Positions 32,200 to 43,269 of a DNA stretch of 64,000 nt are shown here, in pieces. The stretch covers positions 47,551 through 111,550 of the forward strand of contig JASANG010000246.1 of the NCBI GenBank assembly GCA_030248215.1. The letters are read 5' to 3'. The DNA is from Enoplolaimus lenunculus. Lineage: Eukaryota; Nematoda; Enoplea; Enoplida; Thoracostomopsidae. Below the pieces are notes generated by a model. The model had not been told where the DNA came from. It did not search any database and saw only the letters and a list, made by a program, of their open reading frames with translations. Position 1 is the stretch's first letter. Every line of letters starts with the position of its first letter. The translations under genes were made by a program, and so were the position numbers.

Positions 32200-32599
32200 T
32201 TTCAATGCACAATAAGTTTATTTGGATCAAAAGCACGTGAAAATATGCATTTAGTATAGTACAAACGTTAAGGCCAAATTGGCAAAATCCATTGAATGTG
32301 CACAAAACACCAAATAAAGGAAAAGCTAGAACGAGGACATGCCCTACTTATATCTTGCATGGCAGATTCTGCGATGGCGTGCTGGAGGAAGGGGTTGATC
32401 CACAAACGACAAGTTACCGGTTTCAATCGTGATGAAGATATGCTTTTAGGTCTACCTGTTTGAAAAGGGTTTTAAATAATCTTATGTCGACCGATTGATA
32501 AATCATAAGGTCCTTACCTTACATTTTGTAGCTGTTTAAGCAATTTCGTTCAGAGTATTTGTGTCTAGCGCTTGGACGCTTATTAGCCTACAGCGCTAA

Positions 32600-32880
32600 T
32601 TATGAATCAACTCTTGTATAAATTGCGATGAGTTGATTATAATCAACTCAGAGAGAAAAAATTAGTTATTTCTGGTAATTTCTGATTTGTAAACATTTGC
32701 TCACTCTGAGGGGCTGGTTTCACCCTGGGTCAACGGATTAATGAATTCAATACGAGTTCAATCAATTCATAATTCTGTGTTGTGAAACACCTAATTCAAA
32801 GTTCAGACCTCTGAGTGAATTTAAACTCTTTCTGATTTAAAATCAACTCGCTGAAACTTACAGTGTTCATATATTAACGG
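32600..32880. mobile_element. M4 MITE, degenerate
   Basis: GATGAGTTGATTATAATCAA near the left and AAAATCAACTCGCTGAAACT then TACAGTG at the right, with family interior. Confidence 0.6.
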
Positions 32881-33127
32881 CAGTGGTTCAGTTAGAAAAG
32901 TTGTAACTCGATTAACTCCACCGGTTGCTCATTTCACACAGACTTAAACGGAAATAATTTGGACTTCCATCGGTGCCCCCTGTGTTTGAAGGCCCCTGAT
33001 TGCGTTCGACAAAGTGGTTTTGGTTGGCTTCTCGTTCCCGTCGCTCGTGACACCCAGCGGCGATATGTTACAGTTCAAGCTCCCATCCGTCAAAAATTCG
33101 TCGGGGTCGCAACTGTATATGTGAATC

Positions 33128-33290
33128 AGGCACGTAGCCAACTCACCTGGCTAGGTGGGCTGAAAATTTTTGCAGGAGAGGCATTCAAAGGTTTTCAATC
33201 ACTTACAAACAAACTTAAAAATTTTCTAGGGGTGAGCAAAATTTTTCCAGGAGGGCTGAGACTCCCTGCTCCAAATTGTCTACGGAGCCG
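33128..33290. mobile_element. REG repeat
   Basis: CACGTAGCCAACTCACCTGG at the left and GAGGGCTGAGACTCCCTG at the right, with AAAATTTTTGC/AAAATTTTTCC between. Confidence 0.5.
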
Positions 33291-33739
33291 ATATAAAGGT
33301 TCATTGTAAACTTTGTTTTTATTTTCCGTTCCGAGACGAAAATAACTTCGGGGTCGGACCGTTTGTAAGCGGCCCGGGCTTCGTTCATGGGCCCGAAACC
33401 CCAATACAAAGAATATATCGTTCACAAAGCTTTGGAGAGACAGGAAAATTAGTACTTTTTCAGACTTTAGAATCACGTTCTAGAGCCTTGAGGTCAGCAA
33501 AACAATACTGTTACATGTGGTTTATATTCTTCCGAAGCAGAAATTCTCACTTTGCCAATGAATTTTATAACAAAATATTAATTAACCTCGAACAAAGATT
33601 GTTTGTTTTCTAGAAACATTTTAACAATTTCGAAGAGCTAAAAATAAGAAAATAAAACCACAACGTTTGATTGTTTCTAAATTTAACCTATACATTGGTT
33701 GATTTACGCTTTAAGTCTCGCGTTTTCTATTCTTGCATG

Positions 33740-33896
33740 GGCCCATGTAAAGATCAGGGGCGGAACGTTTTTCTGTGGGACTGCAATACAGTATTAAGTT
33801 TAACACTTTAGACTATTTTTTGCTTGGCTTAGGCTTAGGCTTAGGTTTAGGAATATGCTTATAATACTGTTCCGCCCCTGTTCTTTATATTGGGCC
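33740..33896 (-). mobile_element. M1 MITE
   Basis: GGCCCATGTAAAGATCAGGG to CTGTTCTTTATATTGGGCC. TTGCATGG occurs on both sides with one base of ambiguity at the GGCC border. Confidence 0.85.
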
Positions 33897-33926
33897 TTGC
33901 ATGGAACACTTATTATTAATGTTATC

Positions 33927-34236
33927 AAGAGTGGATAACGACAAGAATGTGTAAATCTTGGGGTTACGAATGGTACAAAACGTGCAATCGGGTGTTGCGT
34001 TTTTGGCCGACCTTCCTTGTTTAGAGGGGGTCACTAATTTACGAATACCCCTAAATTAAACTATATAGGAAGCATGTGTGACGCTGCATACATAAAGTGC
34101 CATTGTTAGCACCGGTTGTACCACCCTACTATATAAAGGGGGGCATGGCAATAACGCAACGCGTGCCGGGTACATTCGTTTCTACGGAGAATGTGTCCAG
34201 TTGTACACTCTTCTTAAATAGCAATTACCCACTCCT
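33927..34236 (+). mobile_element. FB fold-back element
   Basis: CAAGAGTGGATAACGACAAG to TAGCAATTACCCACTCCTG, with GGTGTTGCGTTTTTGGCCGA and ACGCGTGCCGGGTACATTCG landmarks. Confidence 0.75.
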
Positions 34237-34269
34237 GATATTATGCAATAAACAAAAAATAACTCAATT

Positions 34270-34450
34270 TCCAGTATTTTTATAACGAAATTGTTTTGGT
34301 GACAAAATGATAATGTTTTTACCTTACAATTTTTACCCTCAGATAATTTGTCGGCGATAAAATGGTAAAGTCCCTACCTTACAATTTTTTAACTAAAAAA
34401 ATTTTGGTAACAAAATAAGTATGTTCATACCTTACAATTTTTCACTGCCA
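34270..34450. repeat. Degenerate tandem repeat, three units of about 70 bp
   Basis: TTTTGGTGACAAAATGATAA ... TACCTTACAATTTTTACCCT repeats about three times; single diverged copies are at 32490-32525 and 39565-39660. Confidence 0.55.
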
Positions 34451-35023
34451 ATGGCATATATAGCATACAGTAAAAATGGTGCTTCATAACAATTATAAGC
34501 CCGACTCGCCGTTAGAAATCTCGGGATCCGCCACTGCATCGGTACCCTTCAATACGTAATTTGTGGATGCACCACTGGCCTCTACCTTGTACTCCAGCGG
34601 CAATTTGTGCTACTAAGATTACTTGATAAGTCGTATCAACGACTCGACAACTAATGCAGCCGGTTTAATCTTCGTAAGAATCCTTGTGATACGAGAAGCA
34701 AAAATGAGCGTTGTTGTTATCATCGAAATATTTGTAGCAGGTTTAATGCTTCACTTACCGCTGAAATCGAATGGATAAGCTATTAAGACAAATTTAGCAT
34801 TTTATCCATTACAGCCGTTTATTTGCTGGTAAACAGAGGCTGAACCGACATACGCCCCCCTGTTTAGATGATTTTGTTGCTGTAACAAGCAAAATGTTCT
34901 TTGTGTATGTTCTTTACTTGGATTATCCGATGATTTTAGCTTCTGTCGTTTAGCTTAGAATATTAGTTTTCTTGAAAATCTGCCGCAGCTTATAGCATTG
35001 GCATCGGTATGTACGTATAAGCA

Positions 35024-35590
35024 AGAGTCGACGATGTCCATCGTTCGGAAGAGTGTGCAACTGACTCGCTAGGCCATGGCACGAAATGTACCACCGCATG
35101 TTGCATGTTAGCCTGCTTCCCCCTGATTCGGGGAAAGGGGGGTTGGTTATCACACTCAATACGCATAAAGTTGTTCAAGAAAATAAGTGGATCATTTAGT
35201 GCCCGCAAATTTTTACTGATTTTAGTCAATGAAACAAACTTGACCTCCCTATTTAGCGAAATTTCTAAAAACGCAACGTGTGCTGGGTACATTGTTTTGT
35301 ACACTGTAAATTTCAGTGAGTTGATTTTAACTCAGAATGAGTTGAATCACTCAGTCTGAGTTAGGACTATCAGAACTCAAAATATTGAGTTGATTCAATT
35401 CATTCTGAGTCAATTAGTCAACTCATCCAGAGTCAACTCAACTCAGACTGAGAATCAACTCAACTCAGAGTGAGTTAATGTTTACTGATATTAATTCAGA
35501 AATAACGTACTCGCTTGCTGAATTGATTAATCAACTCATTGCAATTTACAGTGTACACAGAATGTGTCGAGTTGTACACTCTTGTTGAAA
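35024..35590. mobile_element. FB copies, one split by M4
   Basis: 35024-35140 is an FB fragment. A second FB end (35262-35299, ACGTGTGCTGGGTACATTG) continues after the M4 insertion at 35556 (CACAGAATGTGTCGAGTTGT). Confidence 0.65.
35302..35553. mobile_element. M4 MITE, complete, inserted in FB
   Basis: CACTGTAAATTTCAGTGAGT to CATTGCAATTTACAGTG, with TA on both sides. The joined FB flanks match uninterrupted FB copies, so the TA duplication is confirmed by an empty-site comparison inside this window. Confidence 0.85.
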
Positions 35591-36090
35591 AAAGTATTAT
35601 CGGCTCTTGATAATAAAAGGATGGCTACTGCATCATATGGATTCCTTAACAAAATGCAAATAGACGTTTATATTGAGTAAAAAATTAGAAGCTTGCATCT
35701 ACTGCAGGTCGTTTTTGATTGTTTTTCACATGACATCATTACCAAATATTCTGGTGGTGCACTTAGCTTGGGACCTCCTACCTTCTTATTACCTCCCTTA
35801 TTCGGATCACTACGTTAGTCGGTTTGCTTTATTACGTCACAGATCAAACATTACCGCTTTATACAGCTTAATCTGTTTTAAAATGAACCGTTTGTTCTAA
35901 TTTTAGGTTCCGGGTTTATTAAATTCTCATGGAAACCGAACAAATTGGGCCAACATACCGTTTATTAACGTTTATTTACACAGTCTCACATCGCTATTAA
36001 TAAAATAAGATATACAGAAATTACTCTCGCAGAGTATAAGGGATATAGAATCTGAATATAAATCAAAACCCATATTGTCAATTGTGTATA

Positions 36091-36308
36091 CACTGTAAAT
36101 TTCAGTGAGTTGATTTTAACTCACAATGAGTTGAATCACTTAGTCTGAGTTAGGACTGACAGAACTCCGAATTCTGACTTGAATCAACTCATTCTGACTT
36201 AATCAACGCACCTGAAATCAACCCAACTCAGAGTGAATTAATGTTTAGTGTCAAAAATAATTAACTCACTAGCTGAGTTGATTAATCAACTCATTGGTAT
36301 TCAAAGTG
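36091..36308. mobile_element. M4 MITE
   Basis: CACTGTAAATTTCAGTGAGT to CATTGGTATTCAAAGTG, flanked by TA; internal order as in the 35302 copy. Confidence 0.8.
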
Positions 36309-36545
36309 TAGCAACAATCATCAATTAGTAATAGTTTTTCTAACTCACTTCACTATTACAGTTGTGGAATTCAAAATCGGTACTGTAGTAGAACAAGTCA
36401 TACGCGAAGAATGTGCTGAATTTTAAGCTTTAGCATTCACTGCTTCGAAAGTTACAAGACGTATCACCAACTAGTGTTAGGTGGTATACACGTTTGAGAA
36501 TACGGGACCTTGTCTAAATCAAACATCCAGCTAGTGATATGTTGC

Positions 36546-36751
36546 AGCCAATGTATAGAACAGGGCCGTAACAGTAGTATAAACATATACTTAAAGCTTA
36601 ACCGTAAGCTTAAGCCTAAGCGTAAGCTTAAGCCTATGCGTAAGAATGAGCATATACCTTAGTCTAAGCCTAAGCAAAAAATAGCCTGAAAAGTTTACTC
36701 TGTTGCAATCCCGTTGAAAAACGTTCCGCTCCTGATCTTTACCTGGACGCA
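36546..36751 (+). mobile_element. M1 MITE
   Basis: GCCAATGTATAGAACAGGGC to CGTTCCGCTCCTGATCTTTA then CCTGG, with mixed CCTAAG / CTTAAG interior. Confidence 0.7.
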
Positions 36752-37179
36752 TGAAACAATATTTCGAAACAACGTGCGAATTACATTGGCTTTAGAATTC
36801 GGCGGAAGTCCAGTGGCTCGAAGATTACAGAACCGCTGCCTAAGAACCAGCAACGCCCCGGAACCAATGTAAATAAATAGACGGAAAAACGTATTTGAGG
36901 CTTATTTTGAAAGGACGGTGTACAACAAATTGAAGATATCATAGTATTCGGGTGGTTTCAAATATGCGTTGCACTGCGGCCACTTACTAGGTTCTAAATA
37001 ACCAGATATTCGTTTCCGGTAAAAATCGGTACGCGGTTCCGGTACGATTTATTTCCGGAATTTGTAATTTTTAACGAAACAATTACAAACATTTATATTT
37101 ATTTGAAAAAAGTTTACTTAAAATGCTACAGTGTCAAACAGACCTGCAGTCAAAGACACGGCAGGGGCCGAAATCCCGT

Positions 37180-37640
37180 TTGGATTGTTTTAGTCCCAGT
37201 AGTATTTTTAGCCACCACTTTTGTCTATCCATAAGGCTCAGCTCCCTGGTTTCTTGGCCACACTTGAAAATTTTGGCCCATGTAAACATCTGGGGCAGAC
37301 GGTTTTTCTGTGGGACTAGAGTGTGGTAAACTTAAGCTTTAGACTAATTTTTTTGCTTGGCTAAGTCTTAGGCTAAGGCATAAGCTTGGGAATAAACTCA
37401 TTCTTACGCTTAGGGCTTAGGCTAATAGGCTTAGAATTATTTTCATTGTTACGATTAATAGGCTTAGGCTTAGGCTTGGGTTAGGCTTAGGAGTATGCTT
37501 ATAATACTGTTTCGTCCCTGTACATTGGCCAAAAATTTTCAACCTTGATTGAACGTCATTGAGACTGTTGTATGCCCTTTCTGAAAGAATTTTTAGCCTC
37601 CAGCAAGGTGATCTGGCAACGGGACTAAAGCCTTCGTCCA
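37180..37640 (-). mobile_element. REG repeat split by an M1 MITE
   Basis: REG left part reads AAGGCTCAGCTCCCTGG..CACTTGAAAATTTT; REG right part reads AAAATTTTCAACCTTGATTG .. CAGCAAGGTGATCTGGCAAC. The M1 element at 37275-37530 lies exactly between, with AAAATTTT on each side. Confidence 0.7.
37275..37530 (-). mobile_element. M1 MITE (at left limit of the palindrome)
   Basis: GGCCCATGTAAACATCTGGG to TGTTTCGTCCCTGTACATTG then GCC. Its mirror copy begins at about 63790 on plus and runs to the end of the window. Confidence 0.8.
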
Positions 37641-38493
37641 ACTTTAATATCTTCAGTAAACAGATTAAAGTATTTCAAGATTTAATTTCGTCTTGCGTTT
37701 GCCAATTTCACTGAAAACATCGTGTGTTACTCACGACTCGTTGCGGGTCTGCGATTATCCGACTGGATCAGCGAATTACAGCTTGCAAAATTTATGATAT
37801 TTTTTGAATTTTTTGAAAAATACTCATATTTTAAAATTATTTTTTAGCGAAAAACTTACCAAAATTGATTGAAATATTTCATAGTATAGTCTACCACATC
37901 ACCCTGTTAGAATTGAATTGTGTAGTCAAAGAAGTACTTTGATTGGAACAGTGGCTGATGTTGACTATTTTGACGGTGAGGCGAGCGATATACAGTAGTG
38001 AAAAAGCGAGCTGATACCGCGAGCGTGAAGCCAAATTGAAACTTAGTGCTAAATATTAATACAAAAAACGCATTGGTTTTGATCTCTATTGGGGTTGGGG
38101 GGCTAGGCCTAGGTAGGCCCTCTTGGATCCGCCAGCAAACTGACAGGGTTCCACTTTGCAATGGTCGCTTCTCATGAGAGAATGTCACAGACCGCGACGC
38201 GTCAGCTTTATTGACATTATGTCTGACTCTGTCGTGATCTTTAGACCTCTCATTAAATACTCGGATTCTATTACTTGGTCAGTCAAATTCGAAGTCAAGT
38301 AAGGTTTCCTCCAAAGGATTGAAATTCTAGACCAACGGGGCGCCTTAGTTTAATATTAACCGCTGAAACTGCTATGTATTTCAATATTAGCTTGTGTATT
38401 GTTAAATTAGCTACTTTTCAGAGATAAAATAGTATTATTTTAATATTAAAAGTTGACATTTTGATTCTGTGAGGATTTTTGGTTTAATTTTTT

Positions 38494-38646
38494 GGCCCAT
38501 GTAAACATCAGGGGCGGACCGTTTTTGTGTTGGACTAGGATAGAGTAAGCTTAAGCTTTAGACTATTTTTTGCCTGGCTTTAGGCTTAGGCTTATGCTTA
38601 TGAATATGCTTGTATTACTGTTCCGCCCCTGTTCTTTACATTGGCC
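38494..38646 (-). mobile_element. M1 MITE with 8-bp duplication
   Basis: GGCCCATGTAAACATCAGGG to CTGTTCTTTACATTGGCC; flanks AATTTTTT and AATTTTTC. Mirror copy 62678-62826 is more diverged. Confidence 0.85.
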
Positions 38647-38823
38647 AATTTTTCAAATATTTAACTTTAATTTTTCTGTTATGTTACGTAGCATTCAAAT
38701 ATCTCGAACAAAATGCTTCAAGTTCTGGTTTAATAGTTTAAAATTGTTCGAAAAATGACAAACTTATCCATATGTCGCATATAAATATTTTTAATTTCAT
38801 TAGCCGTCTATAATTTTAAGATA

Positions 38824-39411
38824 CTCTCAAAAACTTAAACTTAAATTATAGCTTAACCAAACTTGAATATTAGTTTACGTATTAAACTAAATGGCTGGAT
38901 GGACTAACTATACTAGAATTATAAGTTTAATTTAGACTAACATATTTTAAGTTTAACGCAAGTTTAAGTTTCAACTTACATTGGTTTAAGTAACAAATGC
39001 AGCCCAAAAGCGATGTGTATCAAATAATTCATTAAGTTTAGCTTAAAGATAGTAAACTGAAAATTTTTCGCTTAACCCTTCATCACATGAATATTTTTTA
39101 TTTCCCCCGAGACATACTTTAATGCTAGGATTCGAACTCCGGTGACGGGAGTGGGAGGCGTATAGCATCACCACTCAGCTATAGGAGCTTGACGCTCGAG
39201 ACCGAGGGGGCTCTCACGTCTTATGGTGATTTAGTACTATGTATACGTGTTGCAATTGTTAAACACTTGTGAGAAGGGGTTAAACTAAAAATATGTGTAA
39301 GATTTTAAATGAGTTTAAGCGTAAACCTACCTGTTAGTTTTGTTAATCTAGAAAACTAGTTTTATGCTGCCGTATTAGCTTAAGCTTAAATCAAGTTAGT
39401 TTAAGTTTTTA
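38824..39411 (-). mobile_element. ACTCTC-ended element carrying a tRNA-like core
   Basis: ACTCTCAAAAACTTAAACTT at the left and AGTTTAAGTTTTTAGAGAGT at the right, flanked by AAGAT on both sides. Arms are made of TTTAAG/CTTAAA motifs. A tRNA-like Pol III promoter block sits in the middle. Mirror copy at about 61913-62508. Confidence 0.6.
39122..39188 (-). tRNA. tRNA-like sequence (pseudo-tRNA or SINE head)
   Basis: Minus strand reads TAGCTGAGTGG (perfect A-box) and, 32 nt later, GAGTTCGAATCC (near-perfect B-box). The anticodon arm does not fold well and only three of five T-stem pairs form, so it is not an intact tRNA. The mirror copy at 62140-62199 keeps the A-box but has lost the B-box. Confidence 0.45.
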
Positions 39412-39564
39412 GAGAGTAAGATTCAAAATCTAGACTTTCTGTTGAAATTCAGTCAAAATCAACGCAAAAAGGACGCTCTTGCAGTGTGGTGATTTTGTTA
39501 ATTCAAAACACTTATGCATTCTGATTGTGCTAAAAAATCATTGATACCGACAGATTTCCACTGT

Positions 39565-39660
39565 CAAAATTTTTTTGTGACAAAATGGTAAGGTCCTCTT
39601 ACATTACAATTTTTTCCCCTCAGAAAATTTTTATGCAAACAAAATGATAAGGCCCCCCCA
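39565..39660. repeat. GACAAAATGGTAAGGTCC repeat, two diverged units
   Basis: Related to the tandem repeat at 34270-34450; mirror copy near 61675-61770. Confidence 0.45.
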
Positions 39661-39868
39661 TGCTGCAGTGTCTAATATTTCCTAAAAGTAATTTTTTATA
39701 TAAGTGCCATTTGTACTCTTCAAGACCTTGCGGTGCCAACAAGCAATGCTATGCTTGCATTAATCTTCAACCATTCGTATACATGTATGTAGCCATGAGC
39801 TCGGAAACGGGGGTTACGATCTATCAAAATTTCAACGGGTAACCGTTAACAGCGAAATATAAAATCCC

Positions 39869-40083
39869 GGCCGATGATACTTTAAGGGGGATCCAGGTTT
39901 TTGGTGGTCTATAAAAGAGTAGGTTTAGATTCTAGATTACATTTTTTGCTTAGGCTTAGGCTTAGGCTTAGGCGTGGGCTTAGGCTTAGGCTTAGGAACT
40001 CATTTTTGAAACGCTTAGGCTTAGCCTTAGGCTTAGGAATACGCTTAATCTACTGTTACGGCCCCCTTAAAGTAACATTGGCC
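39869..40083 (-). mobile_element. M1b MITE with perfect 8-bp duplication
   Basis: GGCCGATGATACTTTAAGGG to CCCCCTTAAAGTAACATTGG then CC; AAAATCCC on both sides (39861-39868, 40084-40091). Dense TTAGGC hexamers inside. Mirror copy at about 61247-61460. Confidence 0.9.
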
Positions 40084-40425
40084 AAAATCCCTAAGGGGGA
40101 TGACACCTAACGCCCCTTTCGCCACGCCCTTGGGCGCATATTTACATCAGAAAAAATTCACAAAAGAACTCTCACGACAGCGAGACTGTAGCATTTCATC
40201 CCACGGTTAATTTTTCAAAGCAATCTGGCATAACATAGAAATTGACCCGTGAGAAAATGTACGATTTTAGCGAATGGACTTCGGCCTATTTTCCGCTCTA
40301 AGCGAGAAATTTAATACTTTATTTTTAGCTTTTGTCTGTTTTGTTCCCTTCAATTTGAAAACAACAGTCAATCATTCTCTTAAATGTTTCTTAATTACAG
40401 TTGTTTTTGTGCCAAAGTATATTCC

Positions 40426-40605
40426 GAACGGCGCCGTAACATTAATATAAGCATATTTCTAAGCCTAAGCGTAAAAATGAGCTTACACTTAAGCCTAAAG
40501 CTTTAGCCTGAGCTAAAGCAAAAAATAGTCTCAAACTTAAGCTTATACCTATTGTAGTCTCACAGAAAATACGTTCTGCCTCTGATCATTTTCCGAACCG
40601 CGAAA
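40426..40605 (+). mobile_element. M1-related element, symmetrical GAACGGCGCC/GGTTCGG ends
   Basis: TTCCGAACGGCGCCGTAACA to TCTGCCTCTGATCATTTTCC then GAACCGCG, with CCTAAG and GCTAAAGC motifs inside. Mirror at about 60720-60905. Confidence 0.6.
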
Positions 40606-40985
40606 CCATCGGGTTAAACCGCTAAACAAAATTTCGGTTATGTAATTATTTTTCTCAGCGGTAAACTGGTTTATACCAACATGCTAAGGTCATTTTATTT
40701 CCACACCACCTTCTGTAAAAATTTTGAGACCTGCAGTTACCGCAGCTAGCGGTTTAAAATCTATTACAGATTGACAATTAGTGGACTGCAGTGCCACTTA
40801 ATTAAAGGTCAAATTCAGACTTTCATAATATTCTTTCGTTCTAAATGAAGCACGTTCTAGAATGTTCTGAAAATTTTATAAGACTATTGTAAATTTCAAC
40901 TCAGTTAATTATGACGTATCAACTTCTGTACAATTTTAAAACTTATATTTCAAAATTAATTTGATTAAAAACGGTATCTATTGTT

Positions 40986-41179
40986 GGCCCATGTAAAGAT
41001 CAGGGGCGGAACGTTTTTCTGTGGAACTACAACGCAGTAAGCTTAGGCTTTAGACTATTTTTTGCTTGGCTTAGGCTTAGGCTTAGGCTTAAGAATGAAC
41101 TCATTCTTACGCTTAGGCATAGACTAAGGCTTATGAATAAGCTTATAATACTGTTCCGCTCCTGTTCTTTACATTGACC
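40986..41179 (-). mobile_element. M1 MITE with 8-bp duplication
   Basis: GGCCCATGTAAAGATCAGGG to CTGTTCTTTACATTGACC; CTATTGTT and TTATTGTT flanks. Mirror at 60149-60338. Confidence 0.85.
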
Positions 41180-41504
41180 TTATTGTTTTAGCTTAATAAT
41201 CTTCTAGTTCGTTCAACGTGTTATAGGGGTCAAAAAATTTCAAAGGAACATGCAACGATTTCAAGGAAATTTAAATATAAAAATAAATCTTTTCTGGAGT
41301 CGGGTCAAAATTTTTTCCATGCAAAATGACCGTTGGCTGCCTTCTGACTACGGAAACGCGTAGTTTAAAGCTAGCTTTCAGATTTAGCTGGAATTTCAAA
41401 AGAAAAATACCTAAAATGGCATTATTCTGTTAATATTGCTAATTGTGGCCGAAAAGTCGGGTTTCTTTTGATCGTATTGTATGCAAAATGAGCACCCTAC
41501 TGTG

Positions 41505-41509
<5 letters not shown>

Positions 41510-41577
<68 letters not shown>

Positions 41578-41610
41578 ATATATATATGTTTATATATTTA
41601 TATATATATA
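41510..41610. repeat. (TA)n microsatellite
   Basis: Long TA run followed by ATATATGTTTATATATTTATAT. The mirror tract at about 59720-59816 differs in length and has a GTTTTTTTATAT variation. Confidence 0.9.
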
Positions 41611-42117
41611 CATATATTTTCAAGTATATCGCAGGGTGACTCCAACGTTTAATCCAAAAATTGTTTTAACAGGGGCGCGCCAGGTTTGCGATATTGAAAA
41701 AAAAACTCGTGAGCGAAGGAAGCAAGAAGCCAAACGCAATTTTTAGTAATAAATTTTAATACAAAATAGCGGCTATGATTTGATTCCTGTTCGAAGGTAT
41801 GTCCTTGGTGGCACCTTGTATCCGCCAACGGGTCGCGTGTTCATGTAATGAAACAATGTTTTTGATTTCACCGACCCTAAAGAGTTTTTACTCCTGTCTG
41901 CAGCGTTTAGTTTAATTTAATCAGTTTAAAACCTATTTAAATTTGAAGAAATTGGGAATGTTGCTGGTACAGGTAAACAGCTACTCTGGAATGAATGGGG
42001 ATATGTAACTCAAGTAACCTCGCTCTGGTGGCGGAAGTAACAGAGACATGCAGTTCCAATCTGTATATAAAATATTATATTAAGTAATAAACGAAATAGA
42101 AATATTTACTATGACAA

Positions 42118-42457
42118 TGACTGGGTTTCTGGAAACCTACTTAAGTACGACTTGTTTAAGTACGTGCTAAGCATTTACTTAACCATTTTGTCGTTTTTGA
42201 AAAGCTTACTTAAGTTAAATATTAAGGTCGATGACTAAATTTGATGCATTTAAGATTAACAGATCAGACATATTAACCTTGTTCTAATTAAAATTATATA
42301 CTCATGATGCCTCGTTAATATAAAGTGCAACTTTGCTTTTCTTGATATGACCACATTTTGTGGTAATTTGTTTTTTGCCCAAAAAGTTATATATCTACTT
42401 TAAGTCGGCGAGCTAAGCGATTAACTAAATACTAAAGGAAGATTTCAGAAACCCAGC
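42118..42457. mobile_element. Inverted-repeat element, TGACTGGGTTTCTG ends
   Basis: TGACTGGGTTTCTGGAAACC at the left and AGATTTCAGAAACCCAGCCA at the right; interior rich in ACTTAAGT. A related 3' block recurs at 42600-42715. Mirror at about 58875-59215. Confidence 0.55.
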
Positions 42458-42867
42458 CATTAAATACGTAAAGTGTAATGTTTTTCAGAATCTGCAAAAA
42501 TCACTTAATCTTAAACGTGTATGGCAACCAACGTTGAAATTACATCTCATATGGAATTGAAAATATTCATGTGAGACAGGGTTAAGTTTATTAATTTAAG
42601 TAAATACTAAAGTAAGATTTCAGAAACATAGCCATTAAATAAGTAAGTTTATTGTTTTTCAGAATCATTAAAAATCACTTATTCTTAAACGCGTACGGCA
42701 ACCTAGCAGCTACACTAAAAGTAAAAGTTTAAATTAAACTAGAATTTAACAGTATTTCAACCAATCAACAGGTGTCTTTTTAATCATGTTCAACTAATGT
42801 ATCTTTATATTAGCCATTTAATTAATGATTTAAAAATACAGATATGAAAACCACAATATTTTAGTAT

Positions 42868-43015
42868 TTATTAATAGGCCAGATCTCTCATCCGGTCCTT
42901 GTTTCTGGATCCGGCCGTGGAATAACGGTTCGTTCCAATTTTAGTCATTATTAATAGGACCCATATCTCTTCTGGTCCTTGTTCCTTATTCCGGCCGTGG
43001 GAAACCGGCCGATCC
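42868..43015. repeat. Tandem duplication upstream of the Ly6-like gene
   Basis: Two units of about 75 bp share TTATTAATAGG, TCTC(A/T)TC(C/T)GGTCCTTGTT and CCGGCCGTGG. They lie 100-300 bp upstream of the gene. Mirror at about 58317-58464. Confidence 0.7.
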
Positions 43016-43117
43016 GATATAATTTTGAATTAAATTTTTAAAATTTAATAATTTTAGGTCATTTTCAAAGATTTAAACTTTAATGTTATTAATCGCGTGA
43101 TTTTAAGCAAATTAATG

Positions 43118-43125
43118 TATATATT
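43118..43125 (+). promoter_or_regulatory. TATA-like box of Ly6-like gene
   Basis: TATATATT, 73 bp upstream of the preferred ATG at 43191. A start site about 30 bp downstream would exclude the earlier ATG at 43137, which agrees with the signal-peptide choice. The mirror copy is at 58207-58214. Confidence 0.35.
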
Positions 43126-43190
43126 ATAGTGAACAAATGAACGCGTTTTACCTTCATAAACCTGTGTCACCACTGGCGTGCGATAGCACA

Positions 43191-43269
43191 ATGATAGTAA
43201 AATTTATCACTTTGGTTTGTGTGATTGTTCAATTTATCGCCGACGGAACTTATTCGGTTCAAAGTTCCG
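43191..43269 (+). CDS. Ly6-like exon 1 (signal peptide), left copy
   Basis: 26 codons plus one base, donor TCCG|GTGAGT. The second in-frame ATG (43191) was preferred over 43137 because it places the hydrophobic core at the N-terminus. Confidence 0.6.

Noticed and set aside
34734-34785. Short ATG frame with hydrophobic start (MSVVVIIEIFVAGLMLHLP) near 34704
   Set aside because: Stops after about 24 codons, no donor, and the next sequence is FB debris.
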